Shown here: positions 1 through 12,700 of the stretch, piece after piece
Layout: each line of letters starts with the position of its first letter
Position numbering within the stretch: position 1 is the first letter of the stretch
Origin: Ampullaceana balthica
Taxonomy: Eukaryota > Mollusca > Gastropoda > Lymnaeidae
Assembly (NCBI GenBank): GCA_944989445.1
Contig: CALYLW010000019.1
Location: 1,880,648-1,944,647 of the forward strand
Direction: 5' to 3'
DNA: 64,000 nt
The notes under the pieces: generated by a model
The model's input: only the letters and a program-made list of their open reading frames with translations
What the model was told of the DNA's origin: nothing
Database searches by the model: none
Position numbers and translations under genes: made by a program

Positions 1-245
1 AACCCAGCTCGAGGTAAGTGGGTTGTTCGACTGTATATTGTCTTTATTTTTTAAAGAAATAAATGTTTGGTTTTATTTTTATTTAAAAAAAACATAATTG
101 TTAAATTTAATACCTAACCAATGTTATATCCATCTTCCCCTAACCTCATTATTTACATGTTAAGATAGCCTCGTTTAGCGCTGTTTCGCATTACTTTCTA
201 CTTTGATGGAACGTGTCCCCTGCGTTAAGCGGGGTCTTACTGTAC
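1..245. repeat. Two Tigger/pogo-like element termini at the window edge
   Basis: Positions 1-36 match the right-hand terminus of the Tigger-like element at 45038-46552 (same CTCGAGGTAAGTGGGTT core and a terminal CGACTGTA). Around 170-242 is a second related terminus (CGTTAAGCGGGGTCTTACTGTA-like). Both are relics without coding capacity. They lie before the first visible exon of the RCC1-type gene, so this stretch is probably its intron. Confidence 0.55.
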
Positions 246-458
246 TTTTCAATAAAAGAAATAATTTGATTGTAGGTAGGCTAATCTTTTAAATAAAGCC
301 TTGAACTCAATTGTTGCCAGGCGTCCGTAGATGCACGTATTGTTGCCTAAATTTATAGTATTTATATGTTTATGTAGGAAATATGAAATACGGGCACCAC
401 CATGTCAATGGTATGAGAATCAATGTTGCCAAATGTTGGTGAAATGTGTTAAACATTA

Positions 459-622
459 CACTTAGTGATGGCTCCAATTGTACATTGCACTCAGTGATGG
501 CTCCAATTGTACATTGCACTCAGTGATGGCTCCAATTGTACATTGCACTCAGTGATGGCTCCAATTGTACATTGCACTCAGTGATGGCTCCAATTGTACA
601 TTGCACTCAGTGATGGCTCCAT
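459..622. repeat. 29-bp minisatellite, about 6 copies
   Basis: The unit CAGTGATGGCTCCAATTGTA plus nine more bases repeats almost perfectly about six times. It is intronic or upstream sequence of the RCC1-type gene. No gene is seen in 1-760. Confidence 0.9.
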
Positions 623-760
623 TAAACTAATAAGTTCCCTCTTGGGGGGACACTAAATATATTCAAGATTTGGCAACGAAATATTTGACATCAAACAATG
701 CTAAAAATCTGGCTAATTAAATGCAGCATGACGTTCAGCGTCTCCTCGATCTCCTTCCAG

Positions 761-3700
761 GACACAGCCCAAAGCTCCCACGACACACACAAGAAACTCT
801 TGGTGCAGGTCCAACCAGTGGCCTGTGGACCAAAGCATTCGGCTGCTGTCAGGAACTGTGACCTGTACACATGGGGCAGGTCAGGGCAGGGAAGGTGATA
901 CGAAACATAAATTTATTTAGAATTTGTTGTCTTTAAGTTGAGAATTGTAATATCAGAGAAATGTTTTCAAGTTTTAAAGTTATCGTTAAGGTATAATAGG
1001 AAGTAAAAATAAACAACAACAAAAAAACACCTTGTTATAAAAATTTAGCCATAAAAACTTACCCTGATAATGTTTGGTTGTTTTTCCTCCCTCAGGCTGG
1101 GTCATGGTGACCTGTCTCAACCATCATGCCCGCCGATGAGAGTCGAGACGCTGCACATCCTGAAACTGAGAGTTGAAGCAGTGGCTTGCGGCTGTGAGCA
1201 TACTCTGGCCTTGACCCAGCAAGGGGTGAGCACCGACGCCGAGCTCTGGTCACAATAAAAGGCTTAAAGCAGCCATTGCTGTCAAAATATCATCACGTTT
1301 ATCCATACAAATATTATACTTTGATGTGTAGCCTACTGTTATCATTTGCCTTATGTGGAGGTAGTAACCAAAGTTATTGGAAACAAAGAAAAAAAGTGAA
1401 ATTCTGTTTTTCTGTATGTAAGGTTGTAGGAGCTGAAATGATAATACTAAAAGGGTTTTGGATACAATTAATGGAAAGACCTGGAGGTTTAATAAAATGG
1501 ATATATATTTTGAAAGCAGAGACGCAAGAGGGCAATAAGCTTCGAATGTTCTCTTCGTTGTACAGGTGTATGGTTGGGGCAACTCAAAGTATGGACAAGT
1601 TGGTGTGGGGACGTGTCACGTTTACAAGCGCCCAATGTTGCTGGAAACATTTCAGTCTGAGACGGTGGTGGCTGTGGATTGTGGACATTATCACTCACTG
1701 GCACTGACCGCTGATCATCAGTACGTATACATTATTGTGTGTGGATTGTGGACATTATCACTCATTGGCACTGACCGCTGATCATCAGTACGTATACATT
1801 ATTGTGTGTGAATAGTGGACATTATCACTCACTGGCACTGACCGCTGATCATCAGTACGTATACATTATTGTGTGTGAATAGTGGACATTATCATTCACT
1901 GGCACTGACCACTGATCATAAGTACGAATACATTATTGTGTGTGAATAGTGGACATTATCATCCATTGGCTCTGTCTGCCAATCATCAGTACGTAAATGA
2001 TATGTGTTAGTAAGTCCCCCCCCCCATTTCAAACGCACCATAACTTTATCCCTCACACACAAATCATAACTCACATGCCCCAATCAATGTCTTTAAATCT
2101 CTCACACACAAATCATAACTCACATGCCCCAATCAATGTCTTTAAATCCCATTTGAAGATGGGAACAACACTAATTGAACAGAGATAAAATGCAAGAAAT
2201 TTTGAAAACATGGCAACTATTTTTTTGGCTATACATGCAACTTCTTATGTAATGTAAAAAAATATTTTTAAACATTTTATTGTGATTTAAATTTTACTGC
2301 ACTTCATGCTCATTGTTGATGACAACATGTTGGTGAGAGTAAAATATTCTTTTACAAAGAAATTATAACTTGACTCCGTTTCCATTTGAACCTTTTCTAT
2401 TGAAGAAAAGCAAGCACGCTATCCACAGTCAAATGGCTAAAACTTTTCATTGTGAATATTTTGATTCTTTGGTCGAGAGTTCATATCCCAAGAATGAATA
2501 AATTCATCATAATTGATAGTTTATAAATAGATTTTATCGGAAGGGATTTTCTAGATGAGACATAACGTCACTACAGAATACAGGGATTGAAGAATCAAGG
2601 TTTGGCTTTATAAAATCTATTTTAGTATAAAAATGATAATCTCTGCAACTCTCTGAAACAATGCTACCTGCATTCCAACAATCGGAAATCTTCTATTACC
2701 AGATTCTTGCTTCCACACATTTCATCTCTCACAAATTCTCGACCACTCAAGTGCCACTACATAAATTCTTGACCACTCAGGTGCCACTACATAAATTCTT
2801 GACCTCAACCTGACTTTAAAGATACAAAGGTTCTCAGAAGGAATTGAAAGCCTGGTTCCCTACCATAAAATTAATTTTTCTTGATTAGAAACTCAAGATA
2901 TTTAATGGGTTCATGGAAGTGTGCACCCATTTAAAAGAAAGAGTTTGAGCACCACTGATCCATCTCCAGTGGTCCACTAAATATCATCTCTTCATTGTTG
3001 TCCTCCAGGGTCTACACCTGGGGCTGGGGTGTCCATGGCCAGCTAGGTCACGGCAACCCCGAGGACTGCCTGATACCCACCCATGTTGGCGTTTTACTTA
3101 GCCTGGGAGTGGTCAAGGTTGCCGGCGGATACGCCCACTCTATCGTGCTGACAGAAGAGGTTAGAGTTGTAGTTTCTTATCTGCTTTAAATTGTTTTTGT
3201 TTGAATTCAACTGGCAGACATTCGACAGGAGGCTAGACAATGGAAGGTAAAGACAACTGGATTAACCCGTCAGTATCAATCTTGATTTTCAAATCATCTT
3301 AATCAGCTATTCAATCTTTCTTTTTTTAAGTCATAGTTTTGGAATATTTTAAAATACAGTCAAACCTCTCATGACGAGTTTAATTTGTTTCAGAGTCTTA
3401 CTCGTTAAGCGAAACACTCGTTATACGAAACATATTTTCCCATACAAATTAATGTAAAATACGATAATCCGTTCCATGCTGAGAAAAATACTAATTTTTC
3501 TAAAAAAATGTATTAACATTTATTCAAATAAAATTGCTTATGAATTGTTAAAGAGTGAAACAAGTAGAATACAATTTGGATTTTAAACAAAAAACGTAAA
3601 GAAAAATATGAATTTATGACAAATAATTATTTCTTTTTAACTAGCAAAAACTGTCCAAAGACATTTGTTTTTGCCGACGCTTCAAAATTTGACAAAAATG

Positions 3701-6700
3701 TGATATGACCGTTTGGTAGACATTCTTGACACTCCATTTGAAGCATCCATCTCCTTAATTGTTCTTGAGAATAGTGCAGATCGAAGATGTTGGCCGATTG
3801 TAGTTGCGCACTAGATTAGCCATCTTGTTATCGATTTTCAATGGTTTTTCATTTCATTTCAACCGTTATTTTTTTCTTCTCTTATGATTGTCTTCTTGTG
3901 TTATTTTTTTTTGGAATAAATTTTAGCACATGTTATTACACTTTGCACATAAAAAAATACAAATACTGTCTGAATACAAAATTTAAAAAAACGGTTGATC
4001 ACACACGAAAACAATACGCTTACAGACCGAGTACTTAACACATAATGATACATCGGGCGGAAGTGCCGGCTCACAAACGAATTTCCAGGAAAAAGGGACC
4101 ATCCCTTTCTGCGTCACTCGTTATGCGAATCTTTGCTCGTTAAGGGAGCAACTTTTTCCACACAAAAATTTGCTCGTTATGCAAAAAAAACTCGTTATGA
4201 GAGGTTTGACTCTAATTTTTTTATTTTACTTTAGCATTATCATTTTTTTGGTACTAAATATATCGCTCACATGTTGACATAATTTTTTTAAACCATTTTC
4301 CTACTCCGCAGGGAGACGTTTTTACATTTGGCAGTGGCTACTTTGGTCAACTGGGCGTGGGCCTCAATAACAAAACATCTATTCCCTTGAAGGTCGAGCT
4401 GCCTGCCCCTGCTGTTATCATAGCTACAAAATATTTTCACTGTGTAGGTCCACCTTCCTTGTTTAGATTTCATTCCACTGTGTAGGTAGACCTTCCTTTT
4501 TTACATTTCATTTCACTGTACGTCGACCTAACCTTTCTTGTTTACATTTCATACACTTAGAACCAACTGAATGCATAATGTTGTAAAGATGTCCATTTTT
4601 TTCATGGTGCTTGGTGAATTAAAAATGAAATGCAAAATATTTTCTAGCTAACAAATTCTACCATCTTTATGATAGGTCTCACTTTTATCACCCAGACCTT
4701 AATGGTATCGTTTTTGTCTGAGACATGTTGGGCAGGCAAAATGCCTTTTGTTTGTTTGTGTCCCATGACCTTTTTTTCGAGGTAGTAGGGGGTTCTAATG
4801 TTTCCATTAGAACATTCTCGGGCTTGGTAGACCTTGGTGGCGCCCATCCCTCTCCAGGTCAGCCGAGTACTTTCTTAATGTTAGTCATTCATCAACATTT
4901 ATATAATGGCTTTAACATGGGCTTGATTCCACGCCCCTCAGCTTGTGAGGCGAGCGCGCTATTGACTTCGCTATCCAGCCGCCTTTTGGTATTTCTAAAC
5001 CGCACTACCACATGCATGCTTCACAGATTATCTCCCTTACTTGATGGCGCTGGACCATTGAATGAGACCTGAAATGTGCCCTTGATTCATTTTATTGATA
5101 AAAAATACTTTTACAAAGAAATTGCCAAAACAATACTAAAGACCCTGTTGATTCTTTGTCTTTATGTTTTTGAGTATTGAATTTTTTCCTGCTTGAATCA
5201 ATTATGTCTGACACAGAACTAACAAATAAATGTGTTGCCTGTGATGAATCCAGGTGGCCGTCACGGCATCCAACAAAGTTTACACGTGGGGTCTGCACCC
5301 ACAGAACCTGAGGCAGATTGCCTCCTCCATGAGGAGCTCACGGCTCAACGGGGGCCAGTCGCAGGACCAGGGCTCGTTTTTGTCACCGACGTTGGTGGAG
5401 ACAACTTACGTGCATGGGAAGATAAACAAGGTAAGAGTTCAGAGGTCACACACTTAATGACCATATAATGGCTAGTCAAACAGGACTAGAAGTTTGAAAC
5501 CCACTTTCTCCAGGGAATTTAGACAATTATTTTGAACATAAATGGAACGAGATGATTTTGTTTGTGTTAACCATATATTACATTTATAATTATATTTTAA
5601 ACAAAGGCATTCATTGTGCTCTTCAAACCAATTTGTTAAGAGGATGATCAGATGTCTCCTGTAGTTTGAAGGGGCCATTCAGTAGTGTTATTTGTTTCAC
5701 TAACTATAGGACACTGGAATGTCTTACACTGACATTGAGTGATCAATTAGTTAAGAGGATGATCAGATGTCTCCTGTAGTTTGAAGGGGCCATTCAGTAG
5801 TGTTATTTGTTTCTCTAACTATAGGACACTGGAATGTCTTACACTGACAGTGAGTGATCAATTAGTTAAGAGGATGATCAGATGTCTCCTGTAGTTTGAA
5901 GGGGCCATTCAGTAGTGTTATTTGTTTCTCTAACTATAGGACACTGGAATGTCTTACACTGACAGTGAGTGATCAATTAGTTAAGAGGGTGATCAGATGT
6001 CTCCTGTAGTTTGAAGGGGCCATTCAGTAGTGTTATTTGTTTCTCTAACTATAGGACACTGGAATGTCTTACACTGACAGTGAGTGATCAATTAGTTAAG
6101 AGGGTGATCAGATGTCTCCTGTAGTTTGAAGGGGCCATTCAGTAGTGTTATTTGTTTCTCTAACTATAGGACACTGGAATGTCTTACACTGACAGTGAGT
6201 GATCAATTAGTTAAGAGGGTGATCAGATGTCTCCTGTAGTTTGAAGGGACCATTCAGAAGTGTTATTTGTTTCAGTAACTATAGGACACTGGACTGTCTT
6301 ACACTGACAGTGATCAATTTTCTTAATTCTGAGACAATAGCTAATCAATGTTCCCTCTAATGTTCGTTGGTCCGTTGAAGAGTAGAAAAACTGGTGTGCA
6401 AGCTTCACAGCATCCATTTTAGTGAAATATTTTACAAAATATTCTGCGCAGTAATTCTAAACTACTGAGCAGTGGCGGTCAGATATCTGTGCGGCCGATG
6501 AGCCGCGCAGCTTTAAGGGAACGTTTTTGCTAATATTTTCTCAATCTGACTCAAAATTAAAATAAAAAATTCATCTAAAATTGTTGTTTGACTGAGTCTC
6601 ACGTCTGATGCCCAGGTGTGTTGTGGGAGTCTGCACAGTGCTCTGCTCACAGATGACGGCGGTGTGTACGTCTGGGGCAGAAATCTGGAAGGACAACTTG

Positions 6701-9700
6701 GCACAGGGAGCAGACAAGATGAGGTGAACATTGTACATTCATTACAGGTCCTCGTCTTGGAGATCAGTTTAGAGAACACCTGTATAATATAAATAAACAG
6801 GCTCAATGTCCTGTGTCTAAACATTTTAACAGTGTTGACCATGACGGCATTTCAGATATTGCAGTAACTGGTATTTTATATGCAAGAAATACCCATGATA
6901 GGATCTACATGGAAAATAGACTTATAAAACGATTTGGTGCGTTGGCTCCATATGGAATTAACCAAATTCATAATTTTACCTAACTGCAGAATCTTTTTCC
7001 CATTGTGGTTTTCACTGTAACTTTAGATACATCCTCCTTTTTCCTATATCCTGTGTCATTGTTTGTTGCTTTTTTCCTTTCTTTTTATTTTACATAAATA
7101 TTTTATGATATAGCATGTCTTAAGAATTTAAATATTACTTATGTAAGTACGTGTTTATGTTTATTGTACTGATGAAGGCATTGGCCGAAACGTTTACTGT
7201 CGTGTTAGTTTAAAAATAAAGTGCAAATTTATTGTTCTCATTACACAATTTGTTTGTGTTTTTTGTATTTTACATTCAGTAAATGTGTATGTTCAGTAAA
7301 ACTGTACGCTCAGTAAATGTTTAAGTTCAGTAAAAGAATTGTGCCTTCAGTAAAAGTGTATGTTTATTTATTAGCCTTGTCTTTGATCTAAAACAACAAT
7401 GTTATCTGAAGCTTTATGTTTGTATATGTCCCTAACAGCGGCTACCCAAGATGTTGACATCCATCAATGACCAGCAAATTGTCCACATTGCCAGTGGGGG
7501 AGAGTTCAATTTGGCTATTGATATAGAGGGCAGCATTTGGGCATGGGGCAAGAATGATTCAGGGCAGGTAAATATCTGTTGTTAAGTGTTGTCCTTTGTG
7601 GAGAGTAAAGTCTTACAAATGTTTGTAAAATACAATTTTATGGATAACTTAAGCTCTTACCCCAGAATGTTTATGTACATTGATATTTGAACTAGTGTAA
7701 AATTTGTACAAAAGATAACATTTTATTTTTTAAAACTCATTTAAAGTATACAAAAAAATGTTCAATTAAGATCAGATTATTGTTTTCCATTGGCTATTTA
7801 ATTATTTTTTTTAAAAATGTGTTTAAATCATAATATACTTAAATTAAAATGATAAGCTTAAATGAGGCATATTCTTGGATACAAAAAATGTAATGAAAAC
7901 TTACACATTAACAAGTTGTTTTTTTTATATTACCTCCTCTTAGGATAGATTGTTGTTTTTCTTTTGTTTTCAACTGAAAATCTGAGTTTCTTCAAAACAA
8001 TTTTGTTTTAAAATTGTTATTATTATTTTCATGTGTAATCAAAGTTTTATTCAAAAGAATCAAAAGTAAAGCATTATTATAATTTAATTAATATAACTTA
8101 ATAAATGTCTAACTGACATTAGGGATACATTATCCTTTAATTAATATAACTTTATACATGTCTATATTCACAGTTGGGATACATCAAGTCTCGCAGGGAA
8201 GGTCAAGGCCAAGGAACTAAACTTACAGCACCCAACACCTTCCGCCGCTCACTGTCCAACCACGGCAGTGAAGCCAACACTCCGTCAGCCATGAGAGGTC
8301 TGCCCGTGTCAGACGTGACCAATCCCCAATGGATGGCTTTACTTTCAATGATGAACCAGGACACATTATGGGTAAAAAAACATGGACATTTTTACCATTA
8401 ATTAAAAGCTTTGTTTATTTTTACATTTTTGGTATTTGTGAAATATGAGTAACTTAGAAAAAAAAATGTTATATTTTGGTGGGTTTTTTTTAAAATTCCA
8501 TCATTTTTGTGTTCATCTTGGTAGTTCAATTTGAGTGTTCTGCTTGAAACTGAGATGTCACATTTTTTTCTTATTTTAAAAAAATCTTTTAAGCTATAAA
8601 TTTATATTAAGATATCTATTAGTTTACCAATTAATTCAGCAATTCTTTAAAAATGTTTTCTCTCCTAGTTTTAAATTTATTTCTTTGAAGCCATCATTAT
8701 TTTGAGACTATGGCTACGGCGCCCACTTTTTTCAAAAGCCCAAGTAACTTATCCTTGTTTGATAAATACGAAATATTAAACTTCCTGAAATATACACAAA
8801 GTATTTTATAATTGTTTGGGTAATTGACGTCATGTAATATTTTAAAGCGAGAAACACCACACGCTCTGTTAATCTCGAAACCAAAAAATATACCTTTCTT
8901 TTTTAACTGCTATAGACTGTTGTACTATGTAGCTCAGCGTTACGGAGTCAGTGACTTGGGCTTTTATTATATTAGATTTAATGAAAATCTTACAATAACA
9001 GGATGTTCAATTTTTCACAACTTCAAAATGTTAACAATGAATCCTCCCTTTGTCAAGAGTGAGCCGTCCAAACTGGAGAGTGAGGATTCACTGGACAGCC
9101 TCCCAAGCCTTGACCATCTGGGGGACGAGATGTATGACAGCTGTGTGGTGCCGGTCACTCTTAAGGTCAAGACTAATTTTGATTGTGCAAACACACATCA
9201 GTATCTAACTGTACTTGGTAACTTTGTTTAAGGATGTTTATGTTGTTTGTCACGATTCGGAGGCCAGTTGTTTTTAATCTTGGTTCTTGCATTGCATTTA
9301 ATTTTGTTATTTTTATTGTAATATTTTTTTTACTGTTGCTCGTTTACTAAGGCAGGTTACTTGACAACACGTTTATTTTTTGTTTTTTCAAATTTTTATG
9401 CAAGGAATTTTTTTTTAACTACATGGTCAAGAGCGTGATGTTGAGTTTCACTTGTTTTTACTTTGCCGCACACATTTCCATGCTAATATTTTTCACAAAG
9501 TTTCTTAGAAAAAATTAAGAGCATTACAATCATATATTTGAAATTAAAATTTTAGACAGGAACAATTATCTGGTTTTATCATGTAATCCTTTAATGAAGC
9601 ACTTGCACAAAGCAAGAGTAGTGTTGTTTGTTTTAAAGAGTTTTCTTCAAGCCTAATGCACACTTTATGCACACCTAATGTTCTCCAAATGCATGCCTAA

Positions 9701-12700
9701 TGCGATATACTATCCTTAAATAGGTACTTGAGAATGTCTGTGAAAGCAGTTTTTGTCTACAGAATAGTGTTGACTTGGGTGACTGGATAACTGCAGGACA
9801 CATCAGCTGTTTGGAAGGGGACTTTGTGCAGGTAACACAAAATACAAATCTATACTTTCTATAGAATTTTTTTATCTCAGAACAAAATACAAGTCGATAC
9901 TTTCTATAGAATTATTTTATCTAAAAACAAAATACAAGTCGATACTTTCTATAGAATTATTTTATCTAAGAACAAAATACAAGTCGATACTTTCTATAGA
10001 ATTATTTTATCTAAGAACAAAATACAAGTCGATACTTTCTATAGAATTATGTTATCTGAGCAAGTAGTTTATTTTAAAAGATATTTCTGAGAAGATAATG
10101 AAAGTTTTCCTTGTTTGTAATTTTAAAAATACCTTCCGTGTCTACTGTCCAAAAAGTTCACTTATTTTATCTTTGACCCTTCTTTGAAGCAACATTTGTT
10201 AACATTTTTCTATCGTAAATATGATTAGAAAAATTCAAATAGGTTATATTTATAACATCAGTAATTATTGACATGTTACCTTGTTAATGACCTTAATTGC
10301 TTTACACAATTTTTAAAAGCATGGTGGTCGAGCGGCATGCCCCCTCAGCTGACCTACCTAGGATCACGGGTTCGTAGGCAGGGATTTGTTTCCGGGGCCA
10401 AGGGTGTCCCTGAGTCCACCCAGCTCCGAATGGGTACCTGACACTAGTTGGGGAAACAAAGGCGGCTGGGAATAGCGTGGTCCCTCATAGCCGTGGCCTG
10501 AGAACGCTGGGTCACTTGCCGATACGTTCTTACCAGAGAGTAGGACACAATAATCATCTGCAAATAAAGAGTGTCTTAAGATAAGATAATGATTGCCTGA
10601 TAACACACTTGTTTGCCCACAATTTTCATTGCTGCCAACAAATTTTATTTCCAAACTCCTTGGCAGGCTTTATTTTACCGCCTCAAAGCTGTTACAAGTT
10701 CAGTGGCTGAAATGGACAAGAATGACATCATCAAACTCTGTGCACGGCTAGTTGAATATCATATCAAGTAAGTGAAATTTCTATTGCTCTTGTTATTTGT
10801 GAAATGGATTTCCCCTGGAAAAAAAACATTATAAATTTAAGATGTTCTGGATTGGAAAAAAATGTACTGAGCAGTGATGATAGAATGTTTAAATTTTTGT
10901 TAATCATTTATACTGACGAGTTCAGATGGGTAGACAAATCTAACAGCTTGGGTTTTCTAGACAACTTCAAAAAAGAGGGGGTCGGATATGTTTTGTATTT
11001 TAACCTCTTGACTTTTATTCGATCCTGACTCCTAAACCTAATTATGACCCTGACCTTTAATCTGACCCTAACTCTGATCCCGTTGACCTTTCAGTTTGGT
11101 CTCTGGCAAGGTGACTGCTGACTTCACAATGGAAAACATGTTGATACGGCTGTGCTCTTATGTAAGTTATACGACTGTGCTCTTATGTAAAGTTACACTG
11201 CTGTGCTCTTATGTAAGTTATATGGCTGTGCTCTTATGTAAGTTACACGGCTGTGCTCTTATGTAAGTTATATGGCTGTGCTCTTATGTAAGTTACACGG
11301 CTGTGCTCTTATGTAAGTTACACGGCTGTGCTCTTATGTAAGTTACTCGGCTGTGCTCTTATGTAAGTTACACTGCTGTTCTCTTATGTAAGTTACGCGG
11401 CTATTCTCTTATGTAAGTTACACGGCTGTGCTCTTATGTAAGTACACGGCTGTGCTCTTATGTAAGTTACACGGCTGTGCTCTTATGTAAGTTACACGGC
11501 TGTGCTCTTATGTAAGTTACACGGCTGTGCTCTTAATTAAGTTTGTCATCGCTGGTGTTGTGTAAATGTATGTCAAACTGGCAAGTATCTTATCAAACAC
11601 CAAGGCACTACACATAAAAACCAATGATCTATCCACTTAATCTCAATTGTGAAATTCTAAAATGCAAGTAAATTGGTAGAATACCTTTTTAAATAAAGCT
11701 AAAGTATTTTTTTTATCTCATAACTTCAAATCTTTCCTAGAGGGTAAGTTATGGATGTTCCTATGGCATATGAATCAGCACATACATTTATCTATGGCAT
11801 ATGAATCAGCACATACATTTATCTATGGCATATGAATCAGCACATACATTTATCTATGGCATATAAATCAGCACATACATTTATCTATGGCATATGAATC
11901 AGCACATACATTTATCTATGGCATATGAATCAGCACATACATTTATCTATGGCATATGAATCAGCACATACATTTATCTATGGCATATGAATCAGCACAT
12001 ACATTTATCTATGGCATATGAATCAGCACATATGTTTATCATGTTAGTAAGAATCTTTTGCCTCTGTATTTTTAACAAAATATCTTAAAAAACATAACAA
12101 TAAGATAGTTTCTTATATTACGACTGTAAGTGTTTTATATTCTAGAGCAGTGGTTCCGAACCTTTTTTGGGTGGCGACCCCTTTTTATAAAAGCCATGTG
12201 ACCTGCGACCCCCATGAAATTTAAATACATCATTTAGAGCTAATTGGCATTGTAGTGAATATTTTATTTAGTCGACAGTTGACCCCCCAAAAAACCCTTC
12301 ATGAACCCCTTGGGGGTTGCGACCCACAGGTTGGGAAACGCTGCTCAAGAGGGTTAAATATCTTTTTTGTTTGTTTTTGTTTTGCTATTGTTCAGTGGCT
12401 GGCAATGATATTTTCTGGACTGCCAATCTCACATTTCTTTGACTGATGAACATTGCTTGTGACTGCTACCCAATACCATTAAATGGTTGGGTCTTTTTTT
12501 TAATTATGAATGTTTTGTTTTAATGTATATTTTACTCTAGTTTTTTTATGTGAAAAGCTGACAGCCCAGCCCAGGCTTGGGTAGCAGGCTATATAAGTTC
12601 TTCCATTATTATGTCTAAGTCTGACCTAAACAATTTGTTTTTAAACATCTCAATTATCAGGCCCTTCAGTTTTGGCAGAGCAACATGTTTCCTGTGTCAC

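Larger units (their letters stand above)
761..7567 (+). other. RCC1 beta-propeller exons (eight exons)
   Basis: Successive RCC1 signatures are visible: [73 protein letters not shown] (degenerate, no GQLG), [15 protein letters not shown] and [11 protein letters not shown], the last completed as LGY in the next exon. Between them lie the usual ACG.HS.AL strand motifs ([65 protein letters not shown]). Seven signatures are enough for one complete propeller, so little of the propeller may be missing upstream. Exon boundaries repeatedly fall inside or just before the strand that carries the tryptophan. Confidence 0.92.

Noticed and set aside
8824..8937. Upstream part of the 135-codon frame before exon 8938-9165
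   Set aside because: The phase from exon 8174-8371 and the acceptor TATGTAGCTCAG indicate entry at 8938; the preceding residues are intron read-through. An acceptor elsewhere in 8930-9060 is not fully excluded.
10318..10565. Functional tRNA gene
   Set aside because: A- and B-box-like motifs are present but no cloverleaf with paired acceptor stem can be drawn; SINE is a better explanation.
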